Assembly: GCA_016934645.1 (NCBI GenBank)
Contig: JAFGSL010000526.1
Location: forward strand, 1 to 19,997
From: Anaerolineae bacterium
Lineage (GTDB): Bacteria > Chloroflexota > Anaerolineae > B4-G1 > SLSP01
Direction: 5' to 3'
Length of the DNA stretch: 19,997 bases
Every line of letters begins with the position of its first letter. The stretch's first letter is position 1. Below the pieces are notes generated by a model. That model was not told where the DNA came from. It did not search any database and saw nothing but the letters and a program-made list of their open reading frames with translations. This document shows positions 1 through 7,849 of the stretch, in pieces. A program made the translations under genes and the position numbers.

Positions 1-1
1 G

Positions 2-54
2 AGGGGATCGCCAGATCCCCGATTCTGGCCAAGCCGGGGATCTGACGATCCCCT
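2..54. repeat. Double-hairpin palindromic element downstream of the peptidase gene
   Basis: Two 19-base arms (3-21 and 35-53) are reverse complements at 18 of 19 positions around a 13-base loop; A2 and T54 add one more pair. Each arm also contains its own perfect hairpin: GGGGATC, four bases, GATCCCC, at 3-20 and 36-53. The DNA can therefore fold as one long stem or as two small adjacent hairpins. It lies just after the stop codon of the minus-strand peptidase gene, so it may end that transcript or be a REP-like element. The bases that would show a U-tract on the minus strand lie outside the window, so terminator function is not shown. Confidence 0.75.
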
Positions 55-83
55 TCGAGCTGGAAAGCGATGACGTTGTTCTT

Positions 84-1322
84 CTAATGCGGTCTTAACG
101 CCGTGCCTACCCAAAGGAAACAGGCTGGCACACAGAGAAGGCCCATCAGCACCAGCCAGGGCGCGAGGTCGCGGACGATGGTTGCCACGTAGGTCCACGT
201 TGCGGAGACAGCGCTGTCTTGATTTTGTTGTTCCATCCAGACGCGCCAGTCACGTTCCAGTGTCGTCAGATCCCCCCCAAGTGTCTGTTTTGCGCCCGTG
301 GAGCACGCCTTCCCGTCTGCATAAGCATCAATGAGCTTGCGCACCTGCGTCCACCCATACGTCTGCTGGAGGTAGCGGACGAAGCTCTGGCTTTGCGCGT
401 AGGCCAAAAGGGCGCGATCGGTTTCTGCAGGGAACGGATGGCACAGCGTTTCCATAGGGATCAACTTGCCGTCCTGCGCGGCCCGTTGCAGCGCCAGCGC
501 GTAGGCGGGATCGGGACTGCGTTCGAAGATGGAGGCCAATCCTTCGTTGAGCCAGATGGGCAGCGCCGCGTAACCTTGCGGGCCGGTGAGATCGTAAAGC
601 ACCTTGTGGGTGAGTTCGTGTGGGATATCGCGCTTCATCTTGAGGATGGCCTCGCTGGACGGCGATATGGCGAGTAGTACCACACCGATCTCGGGATAAG
701 CCTGCCCGCCAACCCACTCGTATCCCGTCAATTGCAGTGCGGATTGCAGGTCGGGCAGCGACGGGTAGATGTAGAGTGTGGCCGAGTCGATGACCGGCGC
801 ATTCAGGGTTTCCTGAATCTCGGTGATGGCGGATTGCGCGATGTTCAGCGCGTTGTTCATCAGGACTTTGTCCCCGGCTACCCAGTGCAGCGTGATAGGA
901 CCGTCGCGCAGCGTTTCCCAGGCAAAGCGATTGTCTTCGTATAAAAAGTGTTGTTTCTCGGTGGTGAGCGTCTGTCCTTGCGCATCCTCGGAGTCCCACC
1001 AATAGCTGATCATCGTAAACGGCGGGAACGGCTCCTCGCTCAGGTTGCGCTCATGCTGCGCGACGCTCTCGACGACCGGCGTTGGGTAAGCCTGTGTGTA
1101 CGTCCCGACCTTGATGTACAGTGTAGCCGTGTCAGGAGCGGTTTCCGGTGCAAAGGTCAGCGTAAACGTCGCTGTCTGGCTGTACGTGTACGTATGCTCG
1201 GCGACGACGCCGGCCTGAGCATATGCGGGTGATAGCGTTACTGCCAGCAACAATAACAGCCCTAGCAGCGCGAGGGTTCTACCGCCGGTATGATTGCGCC
1301 GTGCATTGGTTGCTAGGCCCAC
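84..1322 (-). CDS. Secreted, membrane-anchored peptidase MA-like metallopeptidase
   Basis: This 412-residue protein looks like a zinc metallopeptidase of the gluzincin / peptidase MA-like group. A signal peptide (about residues 1-36, ending near AYA-Q) is followed by an N-terminal beta-rich region. The zinc motif HELTH is at 235-239 and the third-ligand motif NEGLA at 259-263, a spacing usual for gluzincins. A single membrane helix (about 386-408) ends the chain, so the catalytic domain should lie outside the cell, tethered at its C-terminus. The start is GTG at 1320-1322, preceded by GGAGGA on the minus strand (1326-1331). The gene overlaps the stop of the HEAT gene by 10 bases, which suggests translational coupling. 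It is the last gene of the rseP operon. The substrate is unknown; the fold call rests on the two motifs only. Confidence 0.8.
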   Translation of the reverse strand: MGLATNARRNHTGGRTLALLGLLLLLAVTLSPAYAQAGVVAEHTYTYSQTATFTLTFAPETAPDTATLYIKVGTYTQAYPTPVVESVAQHERNLSEEPFPPFTMISYWWDSEDAQGQTLTTEKQHFLYEDNRFAWETLRDGPITLHWVAGDKVLMNNALNIAQSAITEIQETLNAPVIDSATLYIYPSLPDLQSALQLTGYEWVGGQAYPEIGVVLLAISPSSEAILKMKRDIPHELTHKVLYDLTGPQGYAALPIWLNEGLASIFERSPDPAYALALQRAAQDGKLIPMETLCHPFPAETDRALLAYAQSQSFVRYLQQTYGWTQVRKLIDAYADGKACSTGAKQTLGGDLTTLERDWRVWMEQQNQDSAVSATWTYVATIVRDLAPWLVLMGLLCVPACFLWVGTALRPH

Positions 1323-2497
1323 GGGTCCTCCACATCATCGTCTTCGTCTTCGAGATACAATGTGAGTAGATCGTCTTCATCATCGAAGTCCTCGTCCTCG
1401 AGGCCCTCGTCCCCGAGGTCCTCGTCCCCGAGGTCTTCATCTTCGTCGTCGAAATCGTCTTCGTTCTCGCCGAACCCGAGCGCGAGCTTTTTACCGAAGC
1501 TGATGCCTTCGTGGGCGTCCTCCTCGGCCCAGCTAACCTCGCCTGCACCGTCGAATTCGGTGGGTGGGCCGAAGAAGGTTGTGAGATCGCCGTGGAAGAA
1601 CTCCAGTTCTTCGAGCGCATTGTGGGCTGCCTGACGCAGGGCCAGGTTATCGGAAGTGACGTATTTTTCCAGCGCGCGTTGCGCTAGTTTTCCCCCAATC
1701 TGACCGAGTGCCCACAACGCTGTTTGTTGGATGTCGATATTGACGTCCTCGATCAATTCGATCAGCGCGGGGATGGCTTCTGGCAGGGCCAGTTCGCCGC
1801 AGGCGCACGTTGCCTCGTAGCGCATCTCCGGCAAGGGGCTGAACAATTCCCGGTAGACGATTTTGGCCCAGCGTTTGTCGGCGCTGCGGCCCATCGCGAG
1901 GACGGCGCTGATGCGCATTTTTTCTTCCGGATGGGCGTAGGCGGCTTCGATCATCCGCGGTGTGCCGTGCAGGCTGGTATACGCCAGCGACTCAAGTGCG
2001 TGACGGCGTACATCCAGGTCTTCGCTGAGGTCATTATGCGCCTTCAGCAGCGCCATGCAGGCGATCTCAAAGGAGCGCGGGAGAATCTTGTCCAACTCGC
2101 CCATCAGCACGAAGTGTGCCAGCGTGCGCGCTGCGGCGGCGCGCACCACCGCCGCCGTATCGTTTTCGAGAATCTCGCTCAGTTGCGGGATCAGCCGAAT
2201 GTCTTCGTCCTCATCCAGCCCGGTGATCGCTGCCGCGCGCACATCCGCATCTTCATCGCGCATAGCCATGCGGAGCACGGCAGAGAAATCCATCTCGAAG
2301 TCTTCAACGGCGAGGGCGTTCCAGGCCCGGACCGTCCCGCGCCGCACGTCAACGGGCAGGTTCTCCCAGGCTGCTGTGAGTCGCTGAAGGTCCTCTGCGA
2401 GCAATCCCGAGAATTGCTTCAAGTCGGCGGCTTGTGGTACGTGCTGCAATTCCTCTATACTTTGCCACAAGCTATCGGTGATCTTTTTGTCGGCCAT
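1313..2497 (-). CDS. HEAT-repeat protein with a highly acidic C-terminal tail
   Basis: This is a soluble 394-residue protein with no signal peptide or membrane helix. Residues about 45-300 are successive helical pairs typical of HEAT/PBS-lyase-like repeats, for example VRAAAITGL (86-94), VVRAAAARTLAHF (117-129) and IQQTALWALGQIGG (256-269). Such proteins are usually binding scaffolds. From about residue 344 the chain becomes an Asp/Glu tail in which roughly 32 of the last 51 residues are acidic, encoded by a low-complexity GAN-rich stretch. It lies 32 bases downstream of the RseP-family gene (counted to its stop) and overlaps the peptidase gene by 10 bases, so all three are probably one transcript. 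A cytoplasmic adaptor or regulator of the membrane protease is one guess. The ribosome-binding site is weak. Confidence 0.85.
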   Translation of the reverse strand: MADKKITDSLWQSIEELQHVPQAADLKQFSGLLAEDLQRLTAAWENLPVDVRRGTVRAWNALAVEDFEMDFSAVLRMAMRDEDADVRAAAITGLDEDEDIRLIPQLSEILENDTAAVVRAAAARTLAHFVLMGELDKILPRSFEIACMALLKAHNDLSEDLDVRRHALESLAYTSLHGTPRMIEAAYAHPEEKMRISAVLAMGRSADKRWAKIVYRELFSPLPEMRYEATCACGELALPEAIPALIELIEDVNIDIQQTALWALGQIGGKLAQRALEKYVTSDNLALRQAAHNALEELEFFHGDLTTFFGPPTEFDGAGEVSWAEEDAHEGISFGKKLALGFGENEDDFDDEDEDLGDEDLGDEGLEDEDFDDEDDLLTLYLEDEDDDVEDPWA

Positions 2498-2529
2498 ACG
2501 TTGTTCGCTTTTTCTTACCCTTGTACGAA

Positions 2530-3675
2530 TTAAGGCAATTGGACCGGTGCGACGACGTCCAGGACCGTAATAATGATGAAAATCGCGCCGAGCACCATCA
2601 AGGTCACCATATGGATGCGTTCCTCTAAAGCGGGCGTGAGCGGCTTGTGGCGTATCTTTTCCACGATGGCAAAGAGAATCCGCCCACCATCCAGCGCCGG
2701 GATAGGTAGCAGATTGAACATCCCCAAACTCACGCTGACGAGAATCAGAATATTTAGGAGCGGGTAGGCCGCGCCAGTGGAAATGCTGGTCTCCACCGAA
2801 TGTTGCGCGATCTGGCTGATCCCGATGGGGCCTACCGGTCGCGCCTGTTCGATGGGGATCAATCCGCGAATTACGTAAACCGGGAACAACACTGTCGCGC
2901 CGATGATTCTCCCCAGATACCGGCTGCCGTAGATAAAAGCTTGCCCCAGGGGATAGTGCTTGAGTTTCCCACTGGCTACCTCGCTGATGAGGACACCCAT
3001 CGCGCCCTGGCCCTCCGGTGGATCGGCACGCGGGATGAGCGACACGGTAAGCTCTTGTCCCTCGCGCTCCATCAGAATTTCGGTTGGTTCGCCGAGGGTC
3101 TGTTGAACAGAAGCGGCAACTTCATCGATAGACTCGACCACCTCACCGTTGACGGCGACGATGACATCACCAACTTGCATGTCAGCTTCGGCGGCAGGCG
3201 ACTCCGCCGCGACCTCGCTGATGACGACATTCGCTATGGGAAGTCCTGTGGTGAAGAGCAGCGTTGCCAGCACCCACGCTGTCAGTAGGTTCATCACCGG
3301 GCCGCCCAGGTACAGCAAGATGCGCTTTCCGGGCGGTTGTGCGTACAGACTGTGGCGGTAGGCCTCCTCTCTTTCGGCCTGAACTTCCGGCGATACCTCT
3401 CCGTCCTCTTCTTCGTCTTCCGCAAACGTCTGTTCGCCTTCCAACCGTGTGAATCCACCAAGTGGCAACCAGTTGAGGGTGAAGTCGGTCTCACGCCATG
3501 TGAAAAGTTTGACGATGCGTGGGGGATAGCCGATCCCGAACTCTCGCGCCCACACGCCAATCAATCTCGCCATAAAGAAATGGCCTAGCTCATGTACCAA
3601 AATCAGCGGGATCAGGCACACTATAAAGCCCACGATCATCCCTAGTCCGTCACTTATCCAACTCAATATTGGCAT
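2530..3675 (-). CDS. rseP: RseP-type site-2 intramembrane zinc protease (M50)
   Basis: This intramembrane metalloprotease would cleave transmembrane substrates, classically anti-sigma factors, after a first cut by another protease. Numbered from the chosen start, the zinc motif HELGH is at 28-32 in the first helix. A single PDZ domain spans about 147-217 (with GDVIVAVNG). The third-ligand motif NLLPIPALDGG is at 321-331, and hydrophobic segments near the C-terminus fit the S2P core. An acidic insert (about 85-104) sits in the cytoplasmic loop after TM1. The reading frame opens eight codons earlier (3699), but AAGGAG at 3682-3687 is six bases before the ATG at 3673-3675, so that start is preferred, giving 381 residues. 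The upstream ATG lies only a few bases after the predicted transcription start and could be used in a near-leaderless way. First gene of the operon with the HEAT and peptidase genes. Confidence 0.9.
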   Translation of the reverse strand: MPILSWISDGLGMIVGFIVCLIPLILVHELGHFFMARLIGVWAREFGIGYPPRIVKLFTWRETDFTLNWLPLGGFTRLEGEQTFAEDEEEDGEVSPEVQAEREEAYRHSLYAQPPGKRILLYLGGPVMNLLTAWVLATLLFTTGLPIANVVISEVAAESPAAEADMQVGDVIVAVNGEVVESIDEVAASVQQTLGEPTEILMEREGQELTVSLIPRADPPEGQGAMGVLISEVASGKLKHYPLGQAFIYGSRYLGRIIGATVLFPVYVIRGLIPIEQARPVGPIGISQIAQHSVETSISTGAAYPLLNILILVSVSLGMFNLLPIPALDGGRILFAIVEKIRHKPLTPALEERIHMVTLMVLGAIFIIITVLDVVAPVQLP

Positions 3676-3707
3676 ACTTATCTCCTTCATTAAACTCATT
3701 CACTGTG

Positions 3708-3736
3708 ATTATACTCGAAGCTTGGTCTACTGTCCA
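3708..3736 (-). promoter_or_regulatory. Sigma70-type promoter of the rseP operon
   Basis: On the minus strand, a -35 box TGGACA (3731-3736, 5 of 6 consensus) is separated by exactly 17 bases from a perfect -10 box TATAAT (3708-3713). Transcription should begin near 3701, about 26 bases before the preferred rseP start. The -10 box and the bases after it (TATAATCACAGT) are identical to those at 7730-7741 in front of the other minus-strand envelope operon. Confidence 0.75.
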
Positions 3737-3811
3737 GATTTGTTTTATTTTCTTGCCGCATTATACTTGTCGTTAACGTTCAGCTTTAGACTATTCTGGG
3801 GAGGTATTTGA

Positions 3812-5152
3812 TTGAGTCGGCGTCGATGTTGTCTGGCATGCCTGATGATGTGCCTGGCGCTCGTGGTGCGCTCTGCACCTGTCCATGCACAGTCTGACGG
3901 GCGGCTGGTATTGGCTTTCTATTACGCCTGGTTCGACATGCTGACCTGGGAGAAACCGCTGCCTGATAAGCCGTTGCAGCTCTACCATTCCAGCGATGTC
4001 TACGCCATCCAACGGCATGTGCGCGAGGCGCGCGAGGCCGGCATCGATGCTTTGGTCCAGGCCTGGTATGGCCCAGATATGACCAATAACCAGACCGAAT
4101 CGAATTTCCGTATCCTGCTGGATCAGGCGCAAAGCCAGGGGATTCGGGCGGCGGTCTCGGTCGATATGGGTGGCCCCTTCTTGCAGAGCGAGGACACAGT
4201 GCTTGCGGCTCTACAGGCATTGCGGGATGGTCGCGCGCAACATGCCGCTTATCTGCGGGTGGATGGCCGTCCTGTCATCTTTTTCTGGCGGCAGGAGCAG
4301 TTCTCCGTCGCGACGTGGCAGGCGATTCGCGCACAGGTGGACCCTGAGCGGCAAATGCTATGGATTGCCGAAGGCGTGCAACTCGACTATCTTGAGGTTT
4401 TCGACGGCCTTTATCTCTACAGCGTTGCGTGGTCGGCAACCCCGGCGGCGGTTCTGGTACGTTGGGGATCGGTCGTGGATCAGTGGAATGCGGAGCACAA
4501 CGCTGCCCGCTACTGGGTAGCAACGGTGATGCCCGGCTATGATGATTTTGCGACCGGCCGCGCCGATGCTTTTGCGCGCCCACGCGAGGGGGGGGCGTAT
4601 TATCGTGAATGCTGGCAGGGAGCAGCGCAGAGCAACGCCGGTTGGGTCGTCATCACCAGCTTTAACGAGTGGCTGGAAGGCACGCACATCGAACCTTCAG
4701 CGCTTTATGGTGATTCCTACATTGGTTTGACCGCCGAACTTGCCACCGCGTATCGCTCCTTGAGCTTTGCCGCTGAACCTACATCGACGCCCGAACCCCC
4801 CACCGCTACCCCGGAGATTGTGCCAACAGCGACTATCACGCCGACCGTAACGCCTGTTCCAGCAACTCCTACGCTCACGGCGACGCTTGAATTGACCTTC
4901 ACCGCAACACCTACGCCCACAGCGACACCATTTCGCCTCTCGACGCCGACGCCGCGCATTGTCGTCATACCACCGGCTGCGTCGCCTACGCCGTATTCTG
5001 CAGCGCCCGTTGCCGCCAGCTCTGCCACACCTACGTCGTTGCCGCCGCGTACATTGATGCCTGTAGAGGGTGTTCCTTCAAAAACGTGTGGTTCTGCTCC
5101 GGCGCTGCTGTTGGCGCTTGGCCTTGTGGTTGTCCTTCTGCGGAGGCGCTGA
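3812..5152 (+). CDS. Secreted GH99-like glycoside hydrolase with Thr/Pro stalk and C-terminal anchor
   Basis: This 446-residue protein resembles glycoside hydrolase family 99 / WbsX-like enzymes, which include endo-alpha-mannosidases. A signal peptide (1-26, cut near VHA-Q) leads into a TIM-barrel-like domain (about 30-315) with FYYAWF (36-41), AWYGPD (84-89) and FNEWLEGTHIEPS (284-296). In GH99 two glutamates spaced as E-x-x-E carry out catalysis; here these would be E286 and E289. Residues 322-412 are a Thr/Pro-rich stalk. A Cys-Gly-Ser, a hydrophobic stretch (429-443) and RRR end the protein, which suggests anchoring or a sorting signal. The start is TTG at 3812, seven bases after GGGGAGG (3798-3804); no ATG fits. 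It is a single gene, divergent from rseP and convergent with the PH-domain gene. The exact substrate cannot be read from the sequence. Confidence 0.8.
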   Translation: MSRRRCCLACLMMCLALVVRSAPVHAQSDGRLVLAFYYAWFDMLTWEKPLPDKPLQLYHSSDVYAIQRHVREAREAGIDALVQAWYGPDMTNNQTESNFRILLDQAQSQGIRAAVSVDMGGPFLQSEDTVLAALQALRDGRAQHAAYLRVDGRPVIFFWRQEQFSVATWQAIRAQVDPERQMLWIAEGVQLDYLEVFDGLYLYSVAWSATPAAVLVRWGSVVDQWNAEHNAARYWVATVMPGYDDFATGRADAFARPREGGAYYRECWQGAAQSNAGWVVITSFNEWLEGTHIEPSALYGDSYIGLTAELATAYRSLSFAAEPTSTPEPPTATPEIVPTATITPTVTPVPATPTLTATLELTFTATPTPTATPFRLSTPTPRIVVIPPAASPTPYSAAPVAASSATPTSLPPRTLMPVEGVPSKTCGSAPALLLALGLVVVLLRRR

Positions 5153-5172
5153 ATGACTGATTCGGAATGTAA

Positions 5173-5832
5173 TCAACTGAAGATAAGTTCCTCCAACCGG
5201 CGGATGTCATCTGGCTTGACGTCGGGAAAGCGCAGGCCACCCTTGACCTGTGCGCCCGTCTCCAGAAATTCGTAGCCGCTCATACTCAACATCACATCGC
5301 GCGTCCCCTGGATCATTTGGAATAACCCCCAGAGAGGACTCTTGGAGAAGTTAGTATCCAAGACCTGGATTTTTCCACCCTTCAGGTAGATCGCGTCGGC
5401 GAATCCACGTCGCTGTGGATGAGGGGTGATGAGAATAATACGTTTGTTGGTCACAATGAAATGCCATTGATTGTAATTCAGCCATTCTTGCGCTGCTATG
5501 AAGAGAAAGAACAACGCGACAATAACCATGATGGCTGAGACGAGTTGAATGGCATCTGCCTGGGCGAGACTTGCTGCTCCCAAGAGAATCAAACCTGGGA
5601 CGAGGATGATTATGCCAGCAATGCCTAGCAGCCTGGGCACTTCCGCGCGATAATTCGCCATCCTGATGACCTGCTGCACAACCTCATCTTCCAGATAATG
5701 TGGCTTGGGGAAAAAGCTCTCCAGGAAAGGCTTTATAATTCGCCGGAAGAACTGCCGGACCTTTTCCAGAGCGGCAGGCACAGCAGCACGCTTCTTGGCT
5801 GCGGGCGGCGTGGTGACAGTTTCCTGAGTCAC
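5173..5832 (-). CDS. Two-helix membrane protein with PH-like (YdbS/bPH2-type) domain
   Basis: This is a 219-residue membrane protein of unknown function. A basic, Ala/Pro-rich N-terminus (1-45) precedes two membrane helices (about 67-90 and 96-116). The C-terminal part (about 118-219) opens with NQWHFIVTNKRIIL, the usual start of bacterial PH-like domains, which follow directly on membrane helices and probably face the cytoplasm. The start is GTG at 5830-5832, 12 bases after the LysM gene's stop, with no clear ribosome-binding site, so it probably depends on translation of that gene. It is the last gene of the envelope operon and ends 20 bases from the convergent GH99-like gene, with no visible terminator in the gap. 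Confidence 0.75.
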   Translation of the reverse strand: MTQETVTTPPAAKKRAAVPAALEKVRQFFRRIIKPFLESFFPKPHYLEDEVVQQVIRMANYRAEVPRLLGIAGIIILVPGLILLGAASLAQADAIQLVSAIMVIVALFFLFIAAQEWLNYNQWHFIVTNKRIILITPHPQRRGFADAIYLKGGKIQVLDTNFSKSPLWGLFQMIQGTRDVMLSMSGYEFLETGAQVKGGLRFPDVKPDDIRRLEELIFS

Positions 5833-5844
5833 GAGATGGTTGAT

Positions 5845-6387
5845 TTATGGGATGATTAACTGCTGGCCCACACGGATCATATCACTCGTGAGGTTGTTAC
5901 GCTGTTTCAGTTGGTCTACAGTGACGCCATATCGGCGGCTGATGCTGTACAGGGTGTCTCCTGATTGCACCGTATGTGTCTGTTCACCCGCCACCAGCGG
6001 ACTCTCGAGGGAACTGGCTCCAGGCGTAGTGAGCGGGCTGATGGTTGGCGTTGGCGTGACGATGATCGGTGAGGGCGAAACGACGGTCGCTGTCGTCACC
6101 ACGACGCCTGGCCCGGCGATAATTTGATTGATCAGATCGGCGCTGACATCCTGAAGCTCCTGAGCGTTGGGGGATTGTTGTGTATCTCTCACCAGGCGGA
6201 CTGCCCACCAGGGAAGAAACCGTGACGTAATCCACAGCACGATCAGCAAGGTTAAGATAACCCCGGCGAAGTACGAGAGCAATTTCCCCAAGTTGATCCC
6301 AATGAGGTCGCGTTTGAAAATCAACCAGAAAGCCCACGCGATGGCGATTAGGATGAGAAAAAGTACAACCAAGGCTCCTGCATTCAT
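5845..6387 (-). CDS. Membrane-anchored LysM peptidoglycan-binding protein
   Basis: This 180-residue protein has two N-terminal membrane helices (about 4-25 and 35-57). An extracytoplasmic segment and a Thr/Pro/Ser-rich linker (about 97-135) lead to one C-terminal LysM domain at 137-180 ([18 protein letters not shown], ending VGQQLIIP). LysM binds N-acetylglucosamine in peptidoglycan. The domain falls exactly at the end of the chain, on the outer side of the membrane. The ATG at 6385-6387 has GGAG six bases upstream. It lies 27 bases after the SLT/LytM gene and 12 bases before the PH-domain gene, so it probably helps dock the wall-modifying protein of this operon. No catalytic domain is present. 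Confidence 0.88.
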   Translation of the reverse strand: MNAGALVVLFLILIAIAWAFWLIFKRDLIGINLGKLLSYFAGVILTLLIVLWITSRFLPWWAVRLVRDTQQSPNAQELQDVSADLINQIIAGPGVVVTTATVVSPSPIIVTPTPTISPLTTPGASSLESPLVAGEQTHTVQSGDTLYSISRRYGVTVDQLKQRNNLTSDMIRVGQQLIIP

Positions 6388-6414
6388 GATTCTCTCCTTT
6401 TCGAAATGTTCACA

Positions 6415-7725
6415 TTACCTGTTGATAGGCGGGCAATCGGCCGCCGGCACAAAACTCAATGCATCCACAAATCCTGCTGCTATTCTATCATAAACGGCAT
6501 AATGTACACCTGGCGTCTGGCTCCCCACACCACCGACAGCACCGATTGGATCACCAGCAGCGATGGTCCCGTCGCTGACTGTGTAGGAACGCAATCCGAT
6601 CAGCCATAACGTCCATTCGTCATTCTCGATCTGAATCGTCAGGTTGCCTTGACCATCGGTATAACGGGTGAGAGTACCCGGCATCGGGGCAAGGACCAGG
6701 GAGGCTTTGGTGGACACCAGATCAATTCCGGGAAACAAACCGCACATCAACTCGCTGTGCGCGAACGGCGTGATCAGCAGTGGACTGAGGTTGGGGCGCA
6801 GACTTGCATCACCGTTACTGTGGGGCTCAATGAAGCATTCCTGGATGGTCGGCTCGCGACACGCCGCCGGAGCCGTATCGCTGGCGATGGTATTGTCAGT
6901 GTCAAGCACCCCATCGCCGGGACGACTCTCTGCGACGTTTTCTGTCGCAGTCCAAAGTTTGTCTATCATCTCCTGGACCAACAGCGCCGGTGCCAAAACC
7001 GCGGGGGGCATTCCCGCTGTGCGCCACTGTGCCAACTGCATCTGCATCGCGATGTGCGTGGGCCAGGCACCCAACGCCGTCAAACGGTATTGTCGTCCCT
7101 TGATGTCGGTCAGTATCATATTTTGGTGGTTGACGTCGTAGCCATTCATCACGTAGGCTGAATCGTCAGGATCCGTACGGGCGCGGGGACCGGCGTTGTA
7201 GTAGAGATAGCATTTTTGAATAAGTTTAGGATCGGTGGTGGTGTAGGAGACATCTGGACAGTAACTTTTGAAGACCTGGGTACCGATGTGCAATTGACGC
7301 GTTACATCGCTGGCGCTGATTGGGCCGGGTGGAAAGCAAGGGAGCGTGCCCGACGTCACCGCCGAATAGAGTCCCATAATGCCTTCGCAGTTACTGGGAT
7401 TTTCTTCGCGCATACCGTTTTCCTTGTACCATAAGACCAGCGGCACCACTGGCGGGACGTCCTCCATATAAGCGACTAGCTGGGCCACGCTGCCCCAACG
7501 CTCGAGTTGTGTCTGTTGCGTCATTGTGAGCTGATAGCGACTGCTCCAGATCACCTGACTGCCAAAGCTGATGACGAGTGGCAAGCTGATGAACAACAGC
7601 GTATCCGTTATGCCCGAAAGCATAGCCCGCGCCATAACTCGTAGCTGAACCTTGAGGAACGGCACGATGTAGATACGAACCCATTCGACCAACCAACCGG
7701 GCAGTAAGCCTGTAATCCATTCCAT
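6415..7725 (-). CDS. Membrane-bound wall protein with SLT lysozyme-like domain and degenerate LytM (M23-like) domain
   Basis: This 436-residue protein has a hydrophobic N-terminus (helix about 36-60, possibly another at 8-30). Residues about 88-185 resemble a soluble lytic transglycosylase: the candidate catalytic E102 in WYKENG, then EGIMGLYS (114-121, compare GLMQ) and YYNAGP (175-180, compare AYNAGP). Residues about 320-428 have the LytM/M23 beta fold (PGID 332-335, APMPGTL 346-352, VHYAVYD 407-413). However, the first zinc histidine is F331, the YAHL motif is WLIGL, and HLH is HYA, so this domain should not be an active peptidase. Degenerate LytM domains such as EnvC and NlpD act as amidase activators. 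The ATG at 7723-7725 has no clear Shine-Dalgarno sequence. First gene of the operon with LysM and PH proteins. The fold calls come from motifs I can see. Confidence 0.65.
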   Translation of the reverse strand: MEWITGLLPGWLVEWVRIYIVPFLKVQLRVMARAMLSGITDTLLFISLPLVISFGSQVIWSSRYQLTMTQQTQLERWGSVAQLVAYMEDVPPVVPLVLWYKENGMREENPSNCEGIMGLYSAVTSGTLPCFPPGPISASDVTRQLHIGTQVFKSYCPDVSYTTTDPKLIQKCYLYYNAGPRARTDPDDSAYVMNGYDVNHQNMILTDIKGRQYRLTALGAWPTHIAMQMQLAQWRTAGMPPAVLAPALLVQEMIDKLWTATENVAESRPGDGVLDTDNTIASDTAPAACREPTIQECFIEPHSNGDASLRPNLSPLLITPFAHSELMCGLFPGIDLVSTKASLVLAPMPGTLTRYTDGQGNLTIQIENDEWTLWLIGLRSYTVSDGTIAAGDPIGAVGGVGSQTPGVHYAVYDRIAAGFVDALSFVPAADCPPINR

Positions 7726-7735
7726 TCTAACTGTG

Positions 7736-7764
7736 ATTATATCATATGATTACTATAATATTAA
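7736..7764 (-). promoter_or_regulatory. Extended -10 promoter of the envelope operon
   Basis: On the minus strand a perfect TATAAT (7736-7741) is preceded by TG plus one base (extended -10, TG at 7743-7744). A weaker -35 box TTAATA (7759-7764) lies 17 bases upstream. The predicted transcription start, near 7729, is only a few bases before the ATG at 7725, which has no Shine-Dalgarno sequence; the mRNA may be nearly leaderless. Confidence 0.6.
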
Positions 7765-7802
7765 TCGCATTTATGTTTTTTGGCAATTGTGGGTATTTTT
7801 GT

Positions 7803-7831
7803 TTGCTCCATAGCGTCCTATGTGGTATAGT
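7803..7831 (+). promoter_or_regulatory. Candidate aspS promoter
   Basis: TATAGT (7826-7831) is preceded by TGG (extended -10). A poor -35 match, TTGCTC (7803-7808), lies 17 bases upstream. Transcription from here would include the inverted-repeat element 7850-7916 in the aspS leader. A second extended -10 (TGATATACT, 7873-7881) lies inside that element and could serve instead. Confidence 0.4.
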
Positions 7832-7849
7832 AGTGCTCGTAGTGAGTTA

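Noticed and set aside
1362..1634. Plus-strand Ser-rich open frame of 90 codons
   Set aside because: It is the complement of the acidic tail of the HEAT protein; GAN codons read backwards give Ser-rich nonsense.
3676..3699. Eight-codon longer start for rseP
   Set aside because: A strong Shine-Dalgarno sequence inside this stretch points to the ATG at 3675; kept only as an alternative.
3740..3767. Plus-strand promoter TTGTTT-N16-TATACT for the GH99-like gene
   Set aside because: The -35 box is poor and the -10 match lies in an AT-rich patch; possible, but too weak to list as a feature.
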